This document shows positions 1-9,613 of a stretch of 64,000 bases of DNA, one piece after another. The DNA comes from Bacillus_I endophytica_A (GTDB lineage Bacteria; Bacillota; Bacilli; Bacillales; Bacillaceae_H), in the NCBI RefSeq assembly GCF_026790145.1, contig NZ_JALAMS010000032.1, positions 1 to 64,000 of the forward strand, read 5' to 3'. The stretch's first letter is position 1. Every line of letters starts with the position of its first letter. Below the pieces are notes generated by a model, which saw only the letters and a program-made list of their open reading frames with translations, had not been told where the DNA came from and ran no database searches. The position numbers were made by a program, and so were the translations under genes.

Positions 1-20
1 TGGACTTTGTCTACAAGCTG

Positions 21-48
21 AGATGCCTTTAAAAAAGGCATCTTTTTT
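21..48 (+). terminator. Rho-independent terminator at the left edge
   Basis: Arms AGATGCC (21-27) and GGCATCT (37-43) are followed by a T run on the plus strand. On the minus strand no T tract follows, so it fits a plus-strand gene ending left of the window better than accA, which stops at 56. Confidence 0.6.
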
Positions 49-55
49 CTGGTAT

Positions 56-1033
56 CTATTTTGTAACTTTTTGTTTTTGTTCTTCTAGGAATTCGCCAAT
101 TTCGCGATATTTCTCATAGCGCTGGTTAACAAGCTCTGCTTTTGAAAGTTTTCTTAAAGATAAAAGAGATGATTTAATTGTCGCGTCAATAAACTGTGCC
201 TGTTTCACAACATCTCGATGAGCTCCGCCGCGAATTTCTTCAATTACATCATCAATAACCCCTAATTCTTTCAAATCTGGAGCCGTGATTCTCATTGTTT
301 CAGCTGCTTTTTTAGCAAGCGTCGAATCTTTCCAAAGAAGCGCTGCTGCTCCCTCTGGAGAAATGACAGAATAAGTGGAATTCTCAAGCATATGAAGATG
401 ATTGCTAAGACCTAATCCAATAGCACCACCACTCCCACCTTCTCCAATAACAACAGAGATAATCGGAACCGTAAATCCAGCCATTTCCATTAAGTTTTTG
501 GCAATTGCTTCACTTTGTCCACGTTCTTCAGCTGCTTTTCCTGGATAAGCTCCTTTTGTATCGACAAAAGTAATAATCGGACGGTTAAACTTCTCAGCTT
601 GCTTCATAAGACGAAGAGCTTTTCTATATCCTTCAGGATGTGGCATTCCGAAGTTACGACGAAGATTTTCTTTCGTGTCTTTTCCACGCTGATGGCCGAT
701 AACTGTAACAGGAAGACCATGGAATTTAGCGATACCACCAATAATAGCTTCATCTTCACCAAAAAGACGATCGCCATGACACTCAAAAAAGTTCGTAAAC
801 AACTGCTCAATATAGTCTAATGTTGTAGGACGTTCAGCATGTCTAGCAATCTGCACACGGTCCCATGGAGCGAGATGGTCATAAATTTCATGTTCCACAC
901 GTTTCAAGCGTTCTTCAAGCTTGCTTACTTCTCCAGATAAGTCAACGTCAGAGCTCTTAGCAAAGTTTTTAAGCTCTTGAATTTTATTACGAAGCTCCAC
1001 GACAGGGCGTTCGAATTCAAGCTCTACTGCCAT
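56..1033 (-). CDS. accA: Acetyl-CoA carboxylase carboxyltransferase subunit alpha
   Basis: This is the alpha subunit of the carboxyltransferase that moves CO2 from biotin carrier protein to acetyl-CoA, giving malonyl-CoA for fatty acid synthesis; it works in the cytoplasm as a tetramer with AccD. The 325-residue length is usual for the family. The helical N-terminus and the crotonase-like core with a GEGGSGGA oxyanion loop (about 197-204) are visible. The start overlaps the end of accD by 10 bases, so the subunits are translationally coupled and made in equal amounts. In B. subtilis pfkA follows accA; here the window ends 55 bases past the stop, so that cannot be checked. Confidence 0.97.
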   Translation of the reverse strand: MAVELEFERPVVELRNKIQELKNFAKSSDVDLSGEVSKLEERLKRVEHEIYDHLAPWDRVQIARHAERPTTLDYIEQLFTNFFECHGDRLFGEDEAIIGGIAKFHGLPVTVIGHQRGKDTKENLRRNFGMPHPEGYRKALRLMKQAEKFNRPIITFVDTKGAYPGKAAEERGQSEAIAKNLMEMAGFTVPIISVVIGEGGSGGAIGLGLSNHLHMLENSTYSVISPEGAAALLWKDSTLAKKAAETMRITAPDLKELGVIDDVIEEIRGGAHRDVVKQAQFIDATIKSSLLSLRKLSKAELVNQRYEKYREIGEFLEEQKQKVTK

Positions 1034-1890
1034 TCTTCTCCACCTCCTGACTTATGCATATCAAGAATATTTCCAAGCGTTTCTTTCATATCATGCCTTT
1101 TAATGACAGCATCAAGCTGACCATGTTTTAATAAAAATTCAGCTGTTTGAAAGTCCTCTGGAAGTTCTTCACGAATCGTTTGTTCAATAATTCGACGTCC
1201 AGCAAATCCAATAAGTGCACCAGGCTCAGCAAAATTGTAGTCACCAAGCGAAGCAAAACTTGCAGAAACTCCTCCTGTTGTTGGATGCGTCATTACTGAA
1301 ATAAACAGCTCTCCTGCTTCACCAAGACGGTTTAAAGCAACGCTTGTTTTAGCCATCTGCATAAGGCTTAATACACCCTCTTGCATACGAGCACCGCCAG
1401 AAGCTGTGAAAATCAAAAACGGCACGCGTTTTTCTACTGCTTTTTCTACCGCGCGCGTAATTTTTTCGCCAACTACAGATCCCATACTTCCCATTCTAAA
1501 ATGAGAATCCATTACCGCTATAACAACAGCTACACCATTGATCGTTCCTTCACCCGTTACAATTGCTTCATTCATTCCTGTTTTCTGTTGATCTTGTTGG
1601 ATTTTTTCAAGGTAAGACGGAAAGTCTAACGGATTTGCAGACGTCATACCTTTGTCATATTCAACAAAACTTTCTTCATCAAGTAAACTTGAAATACGTT
1701 CATATCCTGTCATTTGATGATGATATCCACAGTTTAAACAAACTTTTAAATTCTTTTTCAATTCTTTTGTATACATGATTTTTTTACATTTCTTACACTT
1801 TGTCATAATTCCTTCTGGTACTTCTTGTCTTATATGTTCTGAAGGAATTGAAGCATATTTTTTCTTTTTAACAAACCAGTCTCTTAACAA
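1024..1890 (-). CDS. accD: Acetyl-CoA carboxylase carboxyltransferase subunit beta
   Basis: This is the beta subunit of acetyl-CoA carboxyltransferase, the partner of AccA. A four-cysteine zinc ribbon is seen at C32, C35, C51 and C54, followed by the crotonase-fold catalytic domain with a TASGGARMQEG segment. An ATG lies further upstream at 1923, but TTG at 1888-1890 is the better start: GGGAGGG lies six bases before it, and the resulting N-terminus (MLRDWFVKKKKYAS) and 288-residue length match known AccD. The stop overlaps accA. The 600 bases upstream carry no other convincing gene. Confidence 0.95.
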   Translation of the reverse strand: MLRDWFVKKKKYASIPSEHIRQEVPEGIMTKCKKCKKIMYTKELKKNLKVCLNCGYHHQMTGYERISSLLDEESFVEYDKGMTSANPLDFPSYLEKIQQDQQKTGMNEAIVTGEGTINGVAVVIAVMDSHFRMGSMGSVVGEKITRAVEKAVEKRVPFLIFTASGGARMQEGVLSLMQMAKTSVALNRLGEAGELFISVMTHPTTGGVSASFASLGDYNFAEPGALIGFAGRRIIEQTIREELPEDFQTAEFLLKHGQLDAVIKRHDMKETLGNILDMHKSGGGEEWQ

Positions 1891-2492
1891 AGTTTGCCCT
1901 CCCTTACATTTCATTAGTGTCATTGGAGTGAAAAGGCAAGCGTAAAATGCCTAAGAAGATCACACTTGTACATATCTGCTTACGTTCAAGGTGCTTGTAT
2001 TTTAGAATTAGAATAGCGGAACTTTCTAAAAGATGCTGTCAGTTTGTGACGCATGTCCTTCGACATTTTCACTTAAAATAAGCATTTATACAGTGCGAAC
2101 GAAAGGTAAAAAGTGCTTCACCCATTCTATTATACAGGACTAAAGGATGAGGAGCTCCCTACTAGACGAACAAATGATAAGTTATTCCATAATAAGAATA
2201 ATATAGTTATTATTACATACTTAAAAATGTTGACACATCTGCTCGAATAATAAGTCATGTTTGCTTAAAAAGCAAGGAGATTTTTGTAAAAGTTGCTTTT
2301 TCATCGCTCGAAAAGCTTTCTTTTCAAACTTCTTGTAAGCACTTAAAACGCGAGGAAAAAATCCGGAAAATCGAGTTTAAAGACCAGAAGTATGCGTTTC
2401 TTACGATGCCTCATTTTTCTTTCATTGGAAGAGCGCCTTTTTTAATAGGCGCTCTTTCAATGAATATAAAAATAGAAAGCAGGAAAACAATT
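1891..2492. other. Intergenic region upstream of accD
   Basis: About 600 bases without a supported gene. It must hold the accDA promoter. A TATAAT (2129-2134, minus) and a TGTAATAAT extended -10-like sequence near 2210 (minus) are candidates, both without a good -35. I found no match to a FapR operator. A long hairpin at 2421-2464 closes the malic enzyme side. Confidence 0.4.
2421..2464 (-). terminator. Long hairpin downstream of ytsJ
   Basis: Two 17-base arms (2421-2437 and 2448-2464) pair with a single G-T mismatch around a 10-base AT loop. It sits just after the malic enzyme gene and probably ends its transcript, although no clean U tract follows on the minus strand. Confidence 0.5.
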
Positions 2493-3722
2493 TTACTCAA
2501 TGATTGTTAACTTACGCGTTTTCTCCGCTACTTCTTCTGGATTTACTTCAATACGAGCTACTCCTGTTTCCATAGCTGCTTTTGCAACAGCAGCTGCCAC
2601 AGCCGGAGCTACTTCTGGGTTAAATGGAGCTGGGATTACATAATCTGCATTTAACTCTTCTTCAGAAATTAAATCAGCAATAGCCTCAACAGCTGCCATT
2701 TTCATTTTTTCATTAATATGTGTAGCACGCACATCAAGTGCACCACGGAAAATCCCTGGGAATGCAAGCACGTTGTTAACTTGGTTCGGGAAGTCTGAAC
2801 GTCCTGTTCCAATAACTCTGGCACCTGCTTCTTTTGCATCTTCAGGCATGATTTCTGGCGTTGGGTTTGCCATTGCAAAAATGATTGGATCTGTATTCAT
2901 TGTTCGTACCATTTCTTTTGTAAGTGCTCCTTCAACAGAAACACCAATGAATACGTCTGCTTCACGAATTACGTCAGCTAAATCTCCTTCAACTCTGTCA
3001 CGGTTTGTATATGAAGCAACTTCTTTCTTCACATCGTTCATACCATATGAACGACCTTCAAAAATTGCGCCTTTCGAATCACACATCACAATATCACGCA
3101 CACCATAACGGTATAAAAGTTTGATAATAGCAATTCCAGCTGCACCTGCTCCATTTGCTACAACTTTGATTTCAGACATTGATTTACCAACAAGTTTTAA
3201 TGCATTCAGAAGACCTGCTACTGTTACAATTGCTGTTCCATGTTGATCATCATGAAACACAGGAATGTTTGTTTCTTTTTTCAAACGTTCTTCAATCTCA
3301 AAGCAGTTAGGTGCTGCAATATCTTCTAAATTTACGCCGCCGAATGTTGGCTCAAGCAGTTTTACAGTTTCAACAATTTTATCTACATCCGTTGTATTTA
3401 AGCAAATTGGAAACGCATCCACTCCAGCGAAACTTTTGAACAATACAGCTTTTCCTTCCATAACTGGTAAAGATGCTTCTGGGCCAATATTCCCAAGTCC
3501 AAGTACCGCTGTTCCATCTGAAACTACTGCTACCATGTTGCCCTTCATTGTGTATTCATATACCTTATTAACATCATCATAGATGGCTTTACAAGGCTCT
3601 GCTACTCCTGGTGAATAAGCAAGACTTAAGTCTTTCGCATTTTTTACGGGAATTTTTGCTTTTGATTCTAATTTACCCTGATTCATACGGTGAATATGTA
3701 AAGCTTCCTCTTTCAATGACAT
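2493..3722 (-). CDS. ytsJ: NADP-dependent malic enzyme
   Basis: Oxidative decarboxylation of malate to pyruvate, giving NAD(P)H at the TCA/glycolysis junction. The 409 residues match YtsJ, the main NADP-using malic enzyme of B. subtilis. Visible are the N-terminal malate-binding domain (SLAYSPGVAEPC; GKAVLFKSFAG with the catalytic lysine; NLEDIAAPNCFEIEERL with metal-binding acids) and a Rossmann GAGAAG. The start is ATG at 3722, seven bases after AAAGGAGAG, and not the in-frame ATG at 3743. Transcribed alone; dnaE lies upstream on the same strand with about 120 bases between. Confidence 0.93.
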   Translation of the reverse strand: MSLKEEALHIHRMNQGKLESKAKIPVKNAKDLSLAYSPGVAEPCKAIYDDVNKVYEYTMKGNMVAVVSDGTAVLGLGNIGPEASLPVMEGKAVLFKSFAGVDAFPICLNTTDVDKIVETVKLLEPTFGGVNLEDIAAPNCFEIEERLKKETNIPVFHDDQHGTAIVTVAGLLNALKLVGKSMSEIKVVANGAGAAGIAIIKLLYRYGVRDIVMCDSKGAIFEGRSYGMNDVKKEVASYTNRDRVEGDLADVIREADVFIGVSVEGALTKEMVRTMNTDPIIFAMANPTPEIMPEDAKEAGARVIGTGRSDFPNQVNNVLAFPGIFRGALDVRATHINEKMKMAAVEAIADLISEEELNADYVIPAPFNPEVAPAVAAAVAKAAMETGVARIEVNPEEVAEKTRKLTIIE

Positions 3723-3845
3723 AAAACTCTCTCCTTTGTCCAAAAACTACTCAATTGTATAGAATAGTTAATAAATTTGAAGTTTTCTAATGTAAGACAT
3801 TAACTCTTTTACAATATACCAAATGGGGACAGAATGTAAAGCATA

Positions 3846-6800
3846 TTACTCACGAAGAATCACGTTTCCATCCCCTAGTATTTTCTTTAAATATTGCAAG
3901 CATTCATTACTTGGATTCACATTAAAAGAAGGTGCTAAACGAATGGTTTTATCTTCAGCAGCATAGTAAATCATGACTGCTGTATCGCCTTTAAATCGCT
4001 TAAAAGTCTCTTCTAACTCTATGAAAACTTCTTCTTGCTTTTGCTGTGAATCTACTCTTAAATAGAGCGCTTTTAAGAAGCTTTGTTTCATATCTTCAAG
4101 TGAAATAACCTCATTAATAAGCAGCTGAAACTTATGGTTTCGTTCCTCTATTTTCCCAACTATTAATATTTTACCATCAATACTTAATTTTTCTTGAAAC
4201 TTTCTAAATGCATTTGGAAATACAATTCCTTCTATTTCTCCTGTTTCATCCTGCAAGTTCAGAAAAGCCATTCTCTCTCCTCGTTTCGTAAGGATTTCTC
4301 GTCGTTCTGTTACAAGAGCTCCTACTTTTACGTTTCCTCTTTTTTGCTGTCCTAAAGTGAAAAGAGGGTGTGCCCCTTCTTTTTGAAGAAAGGGTCTATA
4401 AGAAGACAAAGGATGACTAGATAAGTAAAGTCCAAGTGCTTGCTTTTCGTAACCAAGCTTTTCTTCCTCTGTTAAAGGCTCTGCTTTTGCATACTTTGGT
4501 TCAAACCCAAAATCCTCCATAAGACTTGCATGTTCGAAAGCAACGTCAATGGATTTGATCAATGTTGCTCTATCTTCCCTAAACTCATCAAATCCTCCCG
4601 CATAAATAAGAGAAATAAGAGCATTCCGCCCAACAGCTTGTTCTGAAATGCGCATGCAAAAATCAAATAAGCTAGCGAACCTTTTCTCTTTTCTTTTTTC
4701 AATAATTTCGCGAAGAGCTGTTTGCCCAATATATTTGATTGGCGCTAAACTGTAGCGAATAGCACTTTCTCCTTCCACAGTAAATGGGTAAATACTTTTA
4801 TTAATAGAAGGAGGCAGAATTTCAAGGCCTTTTAATTTTGCTTCATGAACATATTGTTTAACTCTTTCCTCATTTCCAATTGCGCTCGTTAGCAAAGCAG
4901 CTGTAAAGTGAGCTTTGTAGTGCGCTTTAAAGTAAGCAAGATAATAGGCTATAAGGCTATATGCAACAGCATGACTTCTATTAAACCCATAATTTGCAAA
5001 CTGCACAATTAACCCATAGAGATTTGAAGCAACTTCTGTGCTATACCCTTTTTGCAAACATCCTTTGATAAAGTGCTGACGTTCTTCTTCAAGTACACTT
5101 CGGTTCTTTTTGCTTACTGCTCGTCTTAACAAGTCAGCTTCACCAAGCGTAAAACCTGCCAATCGTGAGGCAATTTGCATAATTTGCTCTTGATAAACGA
5201 TAACTCCATATGTTTTCTCTAAAATTGGTTTTAAATCTTCATGGAAATAGTGAATTTCTTCTTTTCCATGTTTCCTTTTTATATAATGAGGAATCTGCTC
5301 CATTGGTCCTGGCCGATATAAAGCATTAACAGCGACTAAATCTTCAAACTCACTTGGCTTTAACGTTTTTAATACCTCTGTAATACCTGACGATTCAAAT
5401 TGAAAGATTCCCGCTGTATCTCCATTGCTTAGTAGACGAAAAGCTTCTGAATCATTTAAAGGAATGGTTTGAAGCGTTAGGGTTCTGTTGAACTTTTGAA
5501 CAGATTTCAAGATTCTTTCTAAGATCGTTAAGTTCCTCAGTCCAAGAAAATCAATTTTCAATAGTCCTGCAGCAGCTGTTTCATTCATGGCGTATTGTGT
5601 TAAAGGTACGTCTCCGTGCCCTTCCTGTAGCGGTACGTAATGTGTTAATGGCTGTTCGCTAATTACAATGCCTGCTGCATGAATTGAAGAGTGACGAGGC
5701 AAGCCTTCAACTAGAAGAGCTACTGAAAATACGGTCTGCAAAAGAGCGGAAGATTGAAGAATGGAGCGAAACTCTTCTGATGTGTTGTACACTTCTTTTA
5801 ATGTTACTCCTTGCTTAGCAGGAATAAGTTTTGACAACTTGTTCATTTCCGCTCCGTCTACTCCAAATACTTTTGCAATATCACGCAAAGCTGCTTTTGC
5901 TGCTAATGTTCCGAACGTAATGATTTGGGCAACATGCTCTTTTCCATATCTTTTCATCACGTACTGGATCACTTCATCACGGCGATGATCCGGAAAATCA
6001 ATATCAATATCAGGCATGCTTATTCGCTCTGGATTTAAAAAGCGTTCAAATAATAAATCATATTGAATAGGATCAACAGTTGTAATATCAAGAGCATAAG
6101 CAACAAGTGATCCTGCAGCAGATCCCCTTCCAGGACCTGTTATAATTCCTTTTTGATGAGCAAAATGCATAAAATCTGCAACTATTAAAAAGTAATCGCT
6201 AAAGCTCATTTTCTCAATGATATGAAGCTCATACTGAAGGCGACGTTGATAATGTGTATCTTCAGAAAGCCCCTTTTGCTCCATCCCTCTCTCACAAAGC
6301 TTTTTTAAAAGAACATGAGCACTTTTTCCTTCTTCTACAGGATATTTTGGTAGAAAAGAAGAACCAAGACTCAACGAGACGCTGCAGTTGTTTGCAATGT
6401 GTACGGTTTCTTCTAATAGAGAGGGAAAGTGCGCAAAAACTTCTTTCATTTCTTCTTCTTTTTTTAAATAACGTTCCTGTTCATAGATTTCAATTTCTTC
6501 TCTTTTAACACCTTTTCTTACCGCTTCTAAACATTGATAAGCAAGCTGATGCTCTTTTTCTAAATAACGAACATCGTTCGTACCTACCGCTTTCATTCCA
6601 CAAGAGCGAAACATATTTATCGTTTCCTCTGAAACGTCTTTCTCTGTTACAGCTATGTAGAAATTGTGGCGGAATAGTGAGGAGAATGGTAATAGCACGT
6701 TTTTTACGTGTTCTTCATTAAAGAACATCCCTTGAAGTTGGGAATAAGGGAACAGCGCAAACAGATGCTCACTGTACGCTGTCAACGTTTCAAGCGATAC

Positions 6801-7115
6801 TCCTTCTTTCTCATTGATTTGAACAGCTGTCGCAAGTTTTAAGAGATGTTGATATCCCTGATTATTTCTAGCAAGCAAAATAAGATCATAGATGTTTTCT
6901 TCCACTTGTACTGTAAGTGTTATTCCTAGAATTGGCTTAATACCTTCTTTTTTGCATTCTTTATAAAAAGGAAGAATAGCGTGCATGACATTGTGGTCTG
7001 TTAAAGCAATTGCCTTTTGGCCATCTTCCTTTGCTTTTTGAACAAGTTCTTTTATTTTCACTGTACTCTGAAGCAAAGTATATCCACTTTTTACTTGCAA
7101 GTGAACAAATGACAT
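3846..7115 (-). CDS. dnaE: DNA polymerase III alpha subunit, DnaE type
   Basis: Error-prone replicative polymerase that extends RNA primers, mainly on the lagging strand, before handing over to PolC in low-GC Gram-positives. The 1089 residues show an N-terminal PHP domain, the C-family polymerase core with GPGRGSAAGSL, the catalytic PDIDIDF (about 366-372) and LKIDFLGLRN (about 520), helix-hairpin-helix DNA binding, and a C-terminal OB fold. No DEDD exonuclease insert is present, separating it from PolC. The PHP motif reads HLQVKSGY instead of HxHS, so this site has lost histidines used for metal binding. AAGGAAGGTG precedes the ATG. Confidence 0.96.
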   Translation of the reverse strand: MSFVHLQVKSGYTLLQSTVKIKELVQKAKEDGQKAIALTDHNVMHAILPFYKECKKEGIKPILGITLTVQVEENIYDLILLARNNQGYQHLLKLATAVQINEKEGVSLETLTAYSEHLFALFPYSQLQGMFFNEEHVKNVLLPFSSLFRHNFYIAVTEKDVSEETINMFRSCGMKAVGTNDVRYLEKEHQLAYQCLEAVRKGVKREEIEIYEQERYLKKEEEMKEVFAHFPSLLEETVHIANNCSVSLSLGSSFLPKYPVEEGKSAHVLLKKLCERGMEQKGLSEDTHYQRRLQYELHIIEKMSFSDYFLIVADFMHFAHQKGIITGPGRGSAAGSLVAYALDITTVDPIQYDLLFERFLNPERISMPDIDIDFPDHRRDEVIQYVMKRYGKEHVAQIITFGTLAAKAALRDIAKVFGVDGAEMNKLSKLIPAKQGVTLKEVYNTSEEFRSILQSSALLQTVFSVALLVEGLPRHSSIHAAGIVISEQPLTHYVPLQEGHGDVPLTQYAMNETAAAGLLKIDFLGLRNLTILERILKSVQKFNRTLTLQTIPLNDSEAFRLLSNGDTAGIFQFESSGITEVLKTLKPSEFEDLVAVNALYRPGPMEQIPHYIKRKHGKEEIHYFHEDLKPILEKTYGVIVYQEQIMQIASRLAGFTLGEADLLRRAVSKKNRSVLEEERQHFIKGCLQKGYSTEVASNLYGLIVQFANYGFNRSHAVAYSLIAYYLAYFKAHYKAHFTAALLTSAIGNEERVKQYVHEAKLKGLEILPPSINKSIYPFTVEGESAIRYSLAPIKYIGQTALREIIEKRKEKRFASLFDFCMRISEQAVGRNALISLIYAGGFDEFREDRATLIKSIDVAFEHASLMEDFGFEPKYAKAEPLTEEEKLGYEKQALGLYLSSHPLSSYRPFLQKEGAHPLFTLGQQKRGNVKVGALVTERREILTKRGERMAFLNLQDETGEIEGIVFPNAFRKFQEKLSIDGKILIVGKIEERNHKFQLLINEVISLEDMKQSFLKALYLRVDSQQKQEEVFIELEETFKRFKGDTAVMIYYAAEDKTIRLAPSFNVNPSNECLQYLKKILGDGNVILRE

Positions 7116-7209
7116 TGCATTTCACCTTCCTTTGTAACATAACGTTTTCTTTTCCTCTTTCATACATGCCTCCTTCACACATATACATATAGAAAAGGAG
7201 GAGAAAGAG

Positions 7210-7545
7210 ATGAAAGATACATTTGTAACCCTTTTTATTACGAGTTATTTTATTGCACTTGGTGTTATTATTGGCGGCTCTTTTATCGGCTCTTTTGGTG
7301 CCTTTTTAATGGGCAAGCCCCCTTTAACATATATGAACACTCTTTCCGACAACTTAAAAATCTGGGCCCTTATTGCGGCTATTGGCGGAACTTTTGACAC
7401 TTTTTTCAGCATTGAAAAAGGCTTTTTTCAAGGCGCAACAAAAGAAGCGTTCAAACAGATTCTTTATATTCTTTCTGCTCTAGGCGGTGCTCAAACAGGT
7501 GCACTTCTTATCAAATGGCTTATCCAGGACTATCTCTCATCATGA
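7210..7545 (+). CDS. ytrH: Sporulation membrane protein YtrH
   Basis: Small integral membrane protein of 111 residues in the YtrH family, which in B. subtilis is made in the mother cell under sigma-E and is needed for efficient sporulation. Three hydrophobic segments are visible (about 8-32, 50-62 and 85-103), with the family signature around KIWALIAAIGGTFDTFFS and ALGGAQTGALL. GGAGGAG lies six to seven bases before ATG. It overlaps ytrI by four bases (ATGA). Upstream, CATATACATA near 7188 could be part of a sigma-E promoter, but the match is weak. Confidence 0.9.
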   Translation: MKDTFVTLFITSYFIALGVIIGGSFIGSFGAFLMGKPPLTYMNTLSDNLKIWALIAAIGGTFDTFFSIEKGFFQGATKEAFKQILYILSALGGAQTGALLIKWLIQDYLSS

Positions 7546-8066
7546 GAATTCCACCGTTACATGAACGTCCTTCTTTTCGCTTTCTACTTGTCGGAGCATT
7601 TTTCGGGGCATTAATTAGCTGGGGCGTGTTTCTGTTTATGTACGGAACACTGCAAGAAAGACAAACCATTACTATTATTAAACAAAAAAGAGAAATTGAA
7701 CAACTTCAAGATCAACTGTCAATTTGGCAAAATGAACACGAAAGTGAGAAACCTGATGAAGAAAAACCACAAACAAAAGAGCTCGTTATCCAAAATTTAG
7801 ATGTTAAAATTATAAATAGCGATAACTTTAAACTTGGATACTATTCTACCTTTTTTATCGAAGAAGCTGTTAAAAAAGAATTAAACAACTTAATTTCTCA
7901 GCCTGTTGAAGAAGTTTATGAATCAAAAGAGCTTATAAAAAGAGTCATCGAAAACAGACAATATGAAATCGATAAAAAAATATACAAGATTGAAGTTCGC
8001 GAAATCCTTTTCCATCGGACTTTATCTGTTCAACTTAAAGTCACAGATGTAAAATCATCTCTTTAA
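7542..8066 (+). CDS. ytrI: Sporulation membrane protein YtrI
   Basis: YtrI-family protein, 174 residues, co-transcribed with ytrH and implicated in sporulation. It has one N-terminal membrane segment (about 14-36) followed by a charged coiled coil (about 40-75) and a C-terminal domain of unknown role. The start is the ATG at 7542 that overlaps the TGA of ytrH; the earlier ATG at 7515 would add nine residues with no ribosome binding site. MRIPP at the N-terminus is typical of the family. Confidence 0.88.
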   Translation: MRIPPLHERPSFRFLLVGAFFGALISWGVFLFMYGTLQERQTITIIKQKREIEQLQDQLSIWQNEHESEKPDEEKPQTKELVIQNLDVKIINSDNFKLGYYSTFFIEEAVKKELNNLISQPVEEVYESKELIKRVIENRQYEIDKKIYKIEVREILFHRTLSVQLKVTDVKSSL

Positions 8067-8078
8067 AAACTATGGAAA

Positions 8079-8109
8079 AGGTGATTTCCATTCAAAAGGA
8101 AACCACCTC
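8079..8109. terminator. Bidirectional terminator between ytrI and nrnA
   Basis: Arms AGGTGATTTCC (8079-8089) and GGAAACCACCT (8099-8109) pair with one mismatch. It lies between convergent ytrI and nrnA, with T-rich sequence after it on the plus strand. Confidence 0.7.
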
Positions 8110-8114
8110 TTTCT

Positions 8115-9050
8115 CTACTCTTGACATACTTTTCGTAAATCATTTAAGACGGACTGAACGTCACTCCACTGATAAATAGAAGCTCCTGAAGCAAGCGGAT
8201 GACCACCGCCGTTATAATTACGGGCAACACCGTTAATAACCGGTCCCTTTGAACGCAAGCGAACTCGGATTAGACTTTCTTCTTCAACAAAGAAAACCCA
8301 TGCTTTTACTCCATCAATGTTTCCAAGAAGGCCGACAAGCTGAGATGCTTCTGATGGAGTTGCATTGTATTCTTGTAAAATATCCTTTGTAATTGTAATA
8401 TAAGCAATTCCTTCTTCTTCAAATGTGAAATTGTTTAACACATAGCCTTGAAGACGTGCGACATTAAGCTTTGTTTTATACATGCCTTGATAAAGATCCG
8501 TGAATGAAAAATCAGCTTGAACAAGCTCACTTGCATATTGAAGCGTTCTTTGCGTTGTATTTGGAAAAAGGAAACGACCTGTATCCCCTACAATCCCTGC
8601 GTAAATAAGGCGTGCAGCTTCCTTTGTCATTGTAAGTCCGCTGTCTTTTAGCTCTATGTATAGTTCATAAATCATCTCACTTGTTGAACTTGCTGACGTT
8701 TCAACCCACAGTAAATCTCCATAAGGGTCTTCATTTGGATGATGATCGATTTTAATGATAAACTTACCGTTTTTATAGCGCTGATCAGATACACGCGCTT
8801 CATTTGCGGTATCACACACGATTACAAGAGCCTCGTGATAAATAGCATCATCAATCTCGTCCATTTTATAAAGAAACTCTAAAGAAGGATCACTAGCTCC
8901 TGTTACATAGATGTTTTTAGTTGGAAAAGAGGCCTTTAAAATTTCCGCTAATCCACACTGCGAACCATATGCATCAGGGTCTGGACGTACGTGTCGATGA
9001 ATAATGATGGTCTCATATTTCATAATTTCCTGCAAGATTCTTTCTTTCAT
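8115..9050 (-). CDS. nrnA: NanoRNase / pAp phosphatase NrnA
   Basis: DHH-family phosphoesterase that degrades 2-5 nt RNA to mononucleotides and dephosphorylates pAp, the product of sulfate assimilation and coenzyme A-dependent acylation. At 311 residues it equals B. subtilis NrnA (YtqI). Visible are the metal-binding HRHVRPDPDAYGS near residue 18, CDTAN, the DHH motif in IDHHPNED near 100, and the C-terminal DHHA1 motif GGGHPLASGA. AAGGAGAG precedes the ATG. Monocistronic, convergent with ytrI and divergent from ytpI. Confidence 0.94.
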   Translation of the reverse strand: MKERILQEIMKYETIIIHRHVRPDPDAYGSQCGLAEILKASFPTKNIYVTGASDPSLEFLYKMDEIDDAIYHEALVIVCDTANEARVSDQRYKNGKFIIKIDHHPNEDPYGDLLWVETSASSTSEMIYELYIELKDSGLTMTKEAARLIYAGIVGDTGRFLFPNTTQRTLQYASELVQADFSFTDLYQGMYKTKLNVARLQGYVLNNFTFEEEGIAYITITKDILQEYNATPSEASQLVGLLGNIDGVKAWVFFVEEESLIRVRLRSKGPVINGVARNYNGGGHPLASGASIYQWSDVQSVLNDLRKVCQE

Positions 9051-9277
9051 TTTCTCTCTCCTTGAAATATCTAAAATTAGACATTTAGAATTTATAGCTA
9101 TGCTTTCGCTAAACGGTGCACTTTATTTACTATATTGTGATCTATTTATATTACCTATTAAATCATACAATGGCTCTGTTTTAAATAAATGTCATCCGAG
9201 CTGTAGAAAAATTCCTTTTTACAAGCTAAAATAAAAGAAAATGAAGCATCACCACTATTAAAAGATGGAGGAATTGT

Positions 9278-9568
9278 ATGCCTATTTTTGTAGTATTGAT
9301 TATTTTTTCGCTCGTTTTTTATCTTTTCTACAAAACAAAGTACATTCGTTCAAAAGCTCCAATGGAAAAACAGTGGCTCTCTGCTAAATGTAGCATTGCT
9401 CTTGGTCTCTTCGTTTTTCTGTTCGGAATAAACCTCTTTTTCATCCATAATTCTGTTGTTTACACTATTGTAGCAGTTGTTTTCGTTTTACTAGGCGGAG
9501 CAAGCGTAATTGCCGCTTTCAAAGCTTACAAATACTATCTTCCAAAAACGATTGAAGAACGTAAATAA
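9278..9568 (+). CDS. ytpI: YtpI family membrane protein
   Basis: A 96-residue protein of the YtpI family, function unknown. Three hydrophobic stretches (about 2-18, 35-52 and 58-80) predict an integral membrane protein with a short basic C-terminus (HYLPKTIEERK-like ending). GGAGG lies six bases before the ATG. It keeps its B. subtilis place between nrnA and ytoI and ends in a terminator shared with ytoI. Confidence 0.8.
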   Translation: MPIFVVLIIFSLVFYLFYKTKYIRSKAPMEKQWLSAKCSIALGLFVFLFGINLFFIHNSVVYTIVAVVFVLLGGASVIAAFKAYKYYLPKTIEERK

Positions 9569-9584
9569 AATTCTATAATAAAAA

Positions 9585-9613
9585 ACGCAAAGCAGAGTTG
9601 CTTTGCGTCTTTT
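9585..9613. terminator. Bidirectional terminator between ytpI and ytoI
   Basis: Perfect stem ACGCAAAGC / GCTTTGCGT (9585-9593 and 9600-9608) with T runs on both strands, between convergent genes. Confidence 0.85.

Noticed and set aside
2221..2304. 27-codon minus-strand frame upstream of accD
   Set aside because: It has an ATG but no ribosome binding site; kept only as a possible decayed gene in the findings.
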